Shown here one piece after another: positions 61,371 to 64,000 of a stretch of DNA of 64,000 nucleotides. The notes under the pieces are model-generated. The model made no database searches. It was not told where the DNA came from and saw only the letters and a program-made list of their open reading frames with translations. Origin of the DNA: Tachypleus tridentatus (taxonomy: Eukaryota > Arthropoda > Merostomata > Xiphosura > Limulidae); contig NC_134832.1 in assembly GCF_004210375.1 (NCBI RefSeq), forward strand, positions 152,951,592 to 153,015,591, given 5' to 3'. The number at the start of each line of letters is the position of its first letter. Within the stretch, counting starts at the first letter, position 1. The position numbers were made by a program, and so were the translations under genes.

Positions 61371-62760
61371 TTTCAGAGATTCTCTTTCAATAGCACAACA
61401 CTACTACTATCATAATCAGTGCCCTCTTCTGCTGCTCTGTGGCATTGAGTCTCTTCCTCCTGTGGATCAGATGTATAATTCAAGATGCTGACTGGTTTTA
61501 GTTGATTGAACCAATCAATGTAGTAGTTCTGCTTTTTGAAATAGGGTTTCGTGGTCACCTGTTGCACTGTCTCTGGTGATGCAGTGTTCTGGACTCTCCA
61601 ATGTGTTTTTTCCCCCTTTCTTCTAGCAGTGTATGAGAGTCATTATCATTTACCAGTTCATAGCTGCTTGAGTGATGGATCATTGAGGCCTGTCTGCTTG
61701 AGTAATGAATCACACCACTCAGTTGAGAGTAGAGAGATAGTATTTTCTACCATTGATCTTGTGTACAACTCTGGATGCCATATGTTTTTAGTTGTTGCAC
61801 AACTCTGTATATCTGACTTTTTTTTTTTCAATGATAAGATGCCCTTCCTTTCACAGAATTGATGATAAATTCCAGATTCCACTAGGTTTTGCTAGTGAAA
61901 CATTCTACACACACGTGTGTGTGTCTATGTTTGTATAATACCTCTATAATTATAGCTTGCTTCTCAAGCTGAGATGTTCCTCCTCCCTACCATCCGCTGG
62001 ATGCACATTTTTGGCAGGTCAGATCTTGCTTGGAGATGGTCCAGCAGAGTAAATATTTATATTTTCCAGCTGATTTCCCTCTTTCTGCTGTGGACTGGAT
62101 GACAAATGCAGCTGGTGCCAGATTTTGGACTGGTGATACACCCTAGCTTTGCTTTGCAATCTCTCTTCCTGCTCTCTGCTGGATATTGGCTTCCAGCAGA
62201 AGTGGTGGTGGTTGTAGCTGGATGAAGTATATTTTCCAGTTTGTATATAGCCAGATATGATTTTTCTATCATGGGCTGGAAGAACTATATACCCTTTGTC
62301 ATTAAGTTTTAGACCACACATGTCTTCCTGCCGCTTTTCATCTTATTACTGTCTGTTGGGTTGAAAATACATGCAAGTGATGAAGTATTTTGGTACAGAA
62401 ACTTGTATTCCCTACTAATCCTTGTTTCAAGATGAAGAGGTAAGATGTTCCTATATCTACTGTAGATCTGATATACTATTCTAGATGGTCCTTGATGATG
62501 GATGAGGTCAAGCTACCCTTATGGTCTGTCACATTCTAGCTGTTAAGACACCCTGGAGTCCTATTTCTTTAGTCATTCATATTCTGGGATTCATCCACAT
62601 TTCTGCCTTTTATAGTAACAACACTGTCATAAGTACCTGATGTAGTGCAGTCTTTCATTGAGGTGTGATGTTTCCTCCTTTGATTTCATTCCTGGTCTCT
62701 ATTTGGGTACTTCCTAATAGGTGATTATATTAGTTTATCAGCCTTTCACTAGTTCATTGT
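61371..62760. other. Composition-shifted anonymous segment, probable old mobile element
   Basis: Less AT-rich than its surroundings, with overlapping open frames on both strands (61551-61862 plus; 61658-61882 and 62019-62321 minus). CTGCTGGAT/CCAGCAGA-type words recur several times around 61990-62230. No known domain is recognisable and no splice sites stand out. A decayed retroelement or DNA transposon is possible; a host gene is unlikely. Confidence 0.35.
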
Positions 62761-64000
62761 GGAAATCTAGGTATTTTGTCAACAGAGATAAAATATCACA
62801 TTGGAAGTGAGCATTTTCCTACACAAAAATTTTATTCCTATAGGTACTTACCTCTTCTTACATTTCCCACCCAGCCTTTACACTTCTGTTGATATATGCT
62901 TTAAGTATTCTAACTAATAGCAATGTGATTAATGAGTGCAACTGTGAAAATGGCACTGGTTATGATAGAAGTGGTGTTGTGTTCCTTTTGGTGGAGAGCT
63001 GCTGCATGTGGATGTACAGAAATGTAGGCTAGTATTGTGCAGTGAAAATCTGTGCTGATAGAGGGCAGTGTTAGTCAAATAAACCTATTTTGTGAGAGGA
63101 GGTAAGTATTTATTGGAAATATAATTTCAGTGCAGGAAAATGTTAACTTTATGTAGATATAATCATTTAAAAATTTCACTAGATTAAATGACTTGTTTAA
63201 TGTTCTCCTGTTATATGTTTATTATAATTGCAGAATTAGACAGTGATGGAACATTTTCTGTTTTTTCATTGGTACTGTTGCATAATTGTTCATTATAATA
63301 TTAATGTTTCTTAAGTATAAGATCTGTCTTGTGATAAAAGTTTTAAATTTTTGAACAAACCAATCTATTGTGTCGACACTGGAATGCTCCATGTAGTTCT
63401 CATTGATTGCTCTTTAACCATGTTTATAGATGTATAATAAAAGAGATTTGAATTTTTCATTTTATATGTATATGCTTGAAATTATTCTATTTTGGTAGCT
63501 AAAATTTCAGAATACTTTCTGGAAAAAAATTCTTAAAAATGACATAATTTGCAGAGTTTCTTTTGTTTAATCATTCATACTGGTGCTTTGTTTCTTTGTT
63601 GCAGTGCTTATTATAATAAAATTTGATAGAAAATGAGTGAATTTGTTCATTATTACTGGTTTAGACTAGGAAGCTTTGGTCTAAGTTCCTTGTTTCTCAC
63701 CTGCCTCTAATCCTGCTTCATAGGTCATACTCTCATTTTTCTGGAGTGGGTTGAATTTTAACTTGGAATTGCCCTCAAGTTCACAACTTGAACATTAAAA
63801 TTAACTTCAGGTTGATGCAGGAAACTGACAAACAGGGAAAACTCATGTACAAAATTAGTTTTATTCCCCCAGAGAACTTCTGAGGAGCAGGAAACATGTA
63901 AATCATTATTTCTTTGTCATGTTGATATGCAGTACAGATTTTGTTTTTAATAAGACTTAAGTTCAAAAATACAACTCTGCCACTTTATATGCTACTTATA
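62761..64000. other. AT-rich DNA, no gene seen
   Basis: No coding or repeat structure recognised to the end of the window. The minus-strand frame 63781-63966 has no domain. Confidence 0.55.

Overview
The window is AT-rich eukaryotic DNA dominated by introns, minisatellites and decayed transposons. It holds one recognisable host gene, on the plus strand: a casein kinase I alpha (CK1alpha) type Ser/Thr kinase. Six conserved coding exons (9223-29702) plus a probable tiny terminal coding exon (36159-36169) are joined by GT-AG introns in consistent phases. The exon or exons for residues 1-41 (glycine-rich loop) lie upstream of the window. Exon 27843-27995 lacks one base in an AC-rich run, which shifts the frame and creates an in-frame TAG. 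This is either a sequencing error or a real lesion.

The organism is a metazoan. The kinase reads FNRGTLPW, which I associate with arthropods. Four tRNA-Thr-like SINEs with a long conserved body resemble repeats I associate with horseshoe crabs (Xiphosura); that species guess comes from memory, not from a search.

Layout. 480-8490: 49-bp minisatellite in the upstream intron. 9223-9329: kinase exon. 11031-15990: CR1/L2-like LINE with an esterase-type ORF1, an endonuclease and a reverse transcriptase. It contains a 54-bp internal tandem expansion and a piggyBac-like TTAA insertion (14595-15548) that was itself rearranged by an apparent template switch. 17.8-19.7 kb: two small tandem arrays. 22365-29702: remaining conserved kinase exons, with a 54-bp minisatellite in one intron. 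30786-35470: minus-strand jockey/I-like LINE split by a 2.36-kb DNA transposon with ~600-bp terminal inverted repeats and a 4-bp target duplication. 36159-36720: kinase 3' end. 40151-40420: SINE. 41185-46805: 45-bp satellite that is open in several frames. 46850-49400: decayed Gypsy retrotransposon, itself hit by a 245-bp foldback element carrying a hammerhead-ribozyme-like core, a second type of SINE, and a tRNA-Thr SINE. 49876-50952: two more SINEs with clear target duplications. 54345-56525: ~51-59-bp minisatellite flanked by related dispersed repeats. 57.7-61.1 kb: an apparently ancient tandem duplication containing a 43-bp minisatellite. The rest is AT-rich DNA in which I see no gene.

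No multi-gene pathway is present. The clearest results are the kinase gene model with its frameshift, several nested insertions whose removal restores the host element's reading frame, the foldback/hammerhead-like element, and the microhomology-bounded duplication-inversion at 15044-15567.
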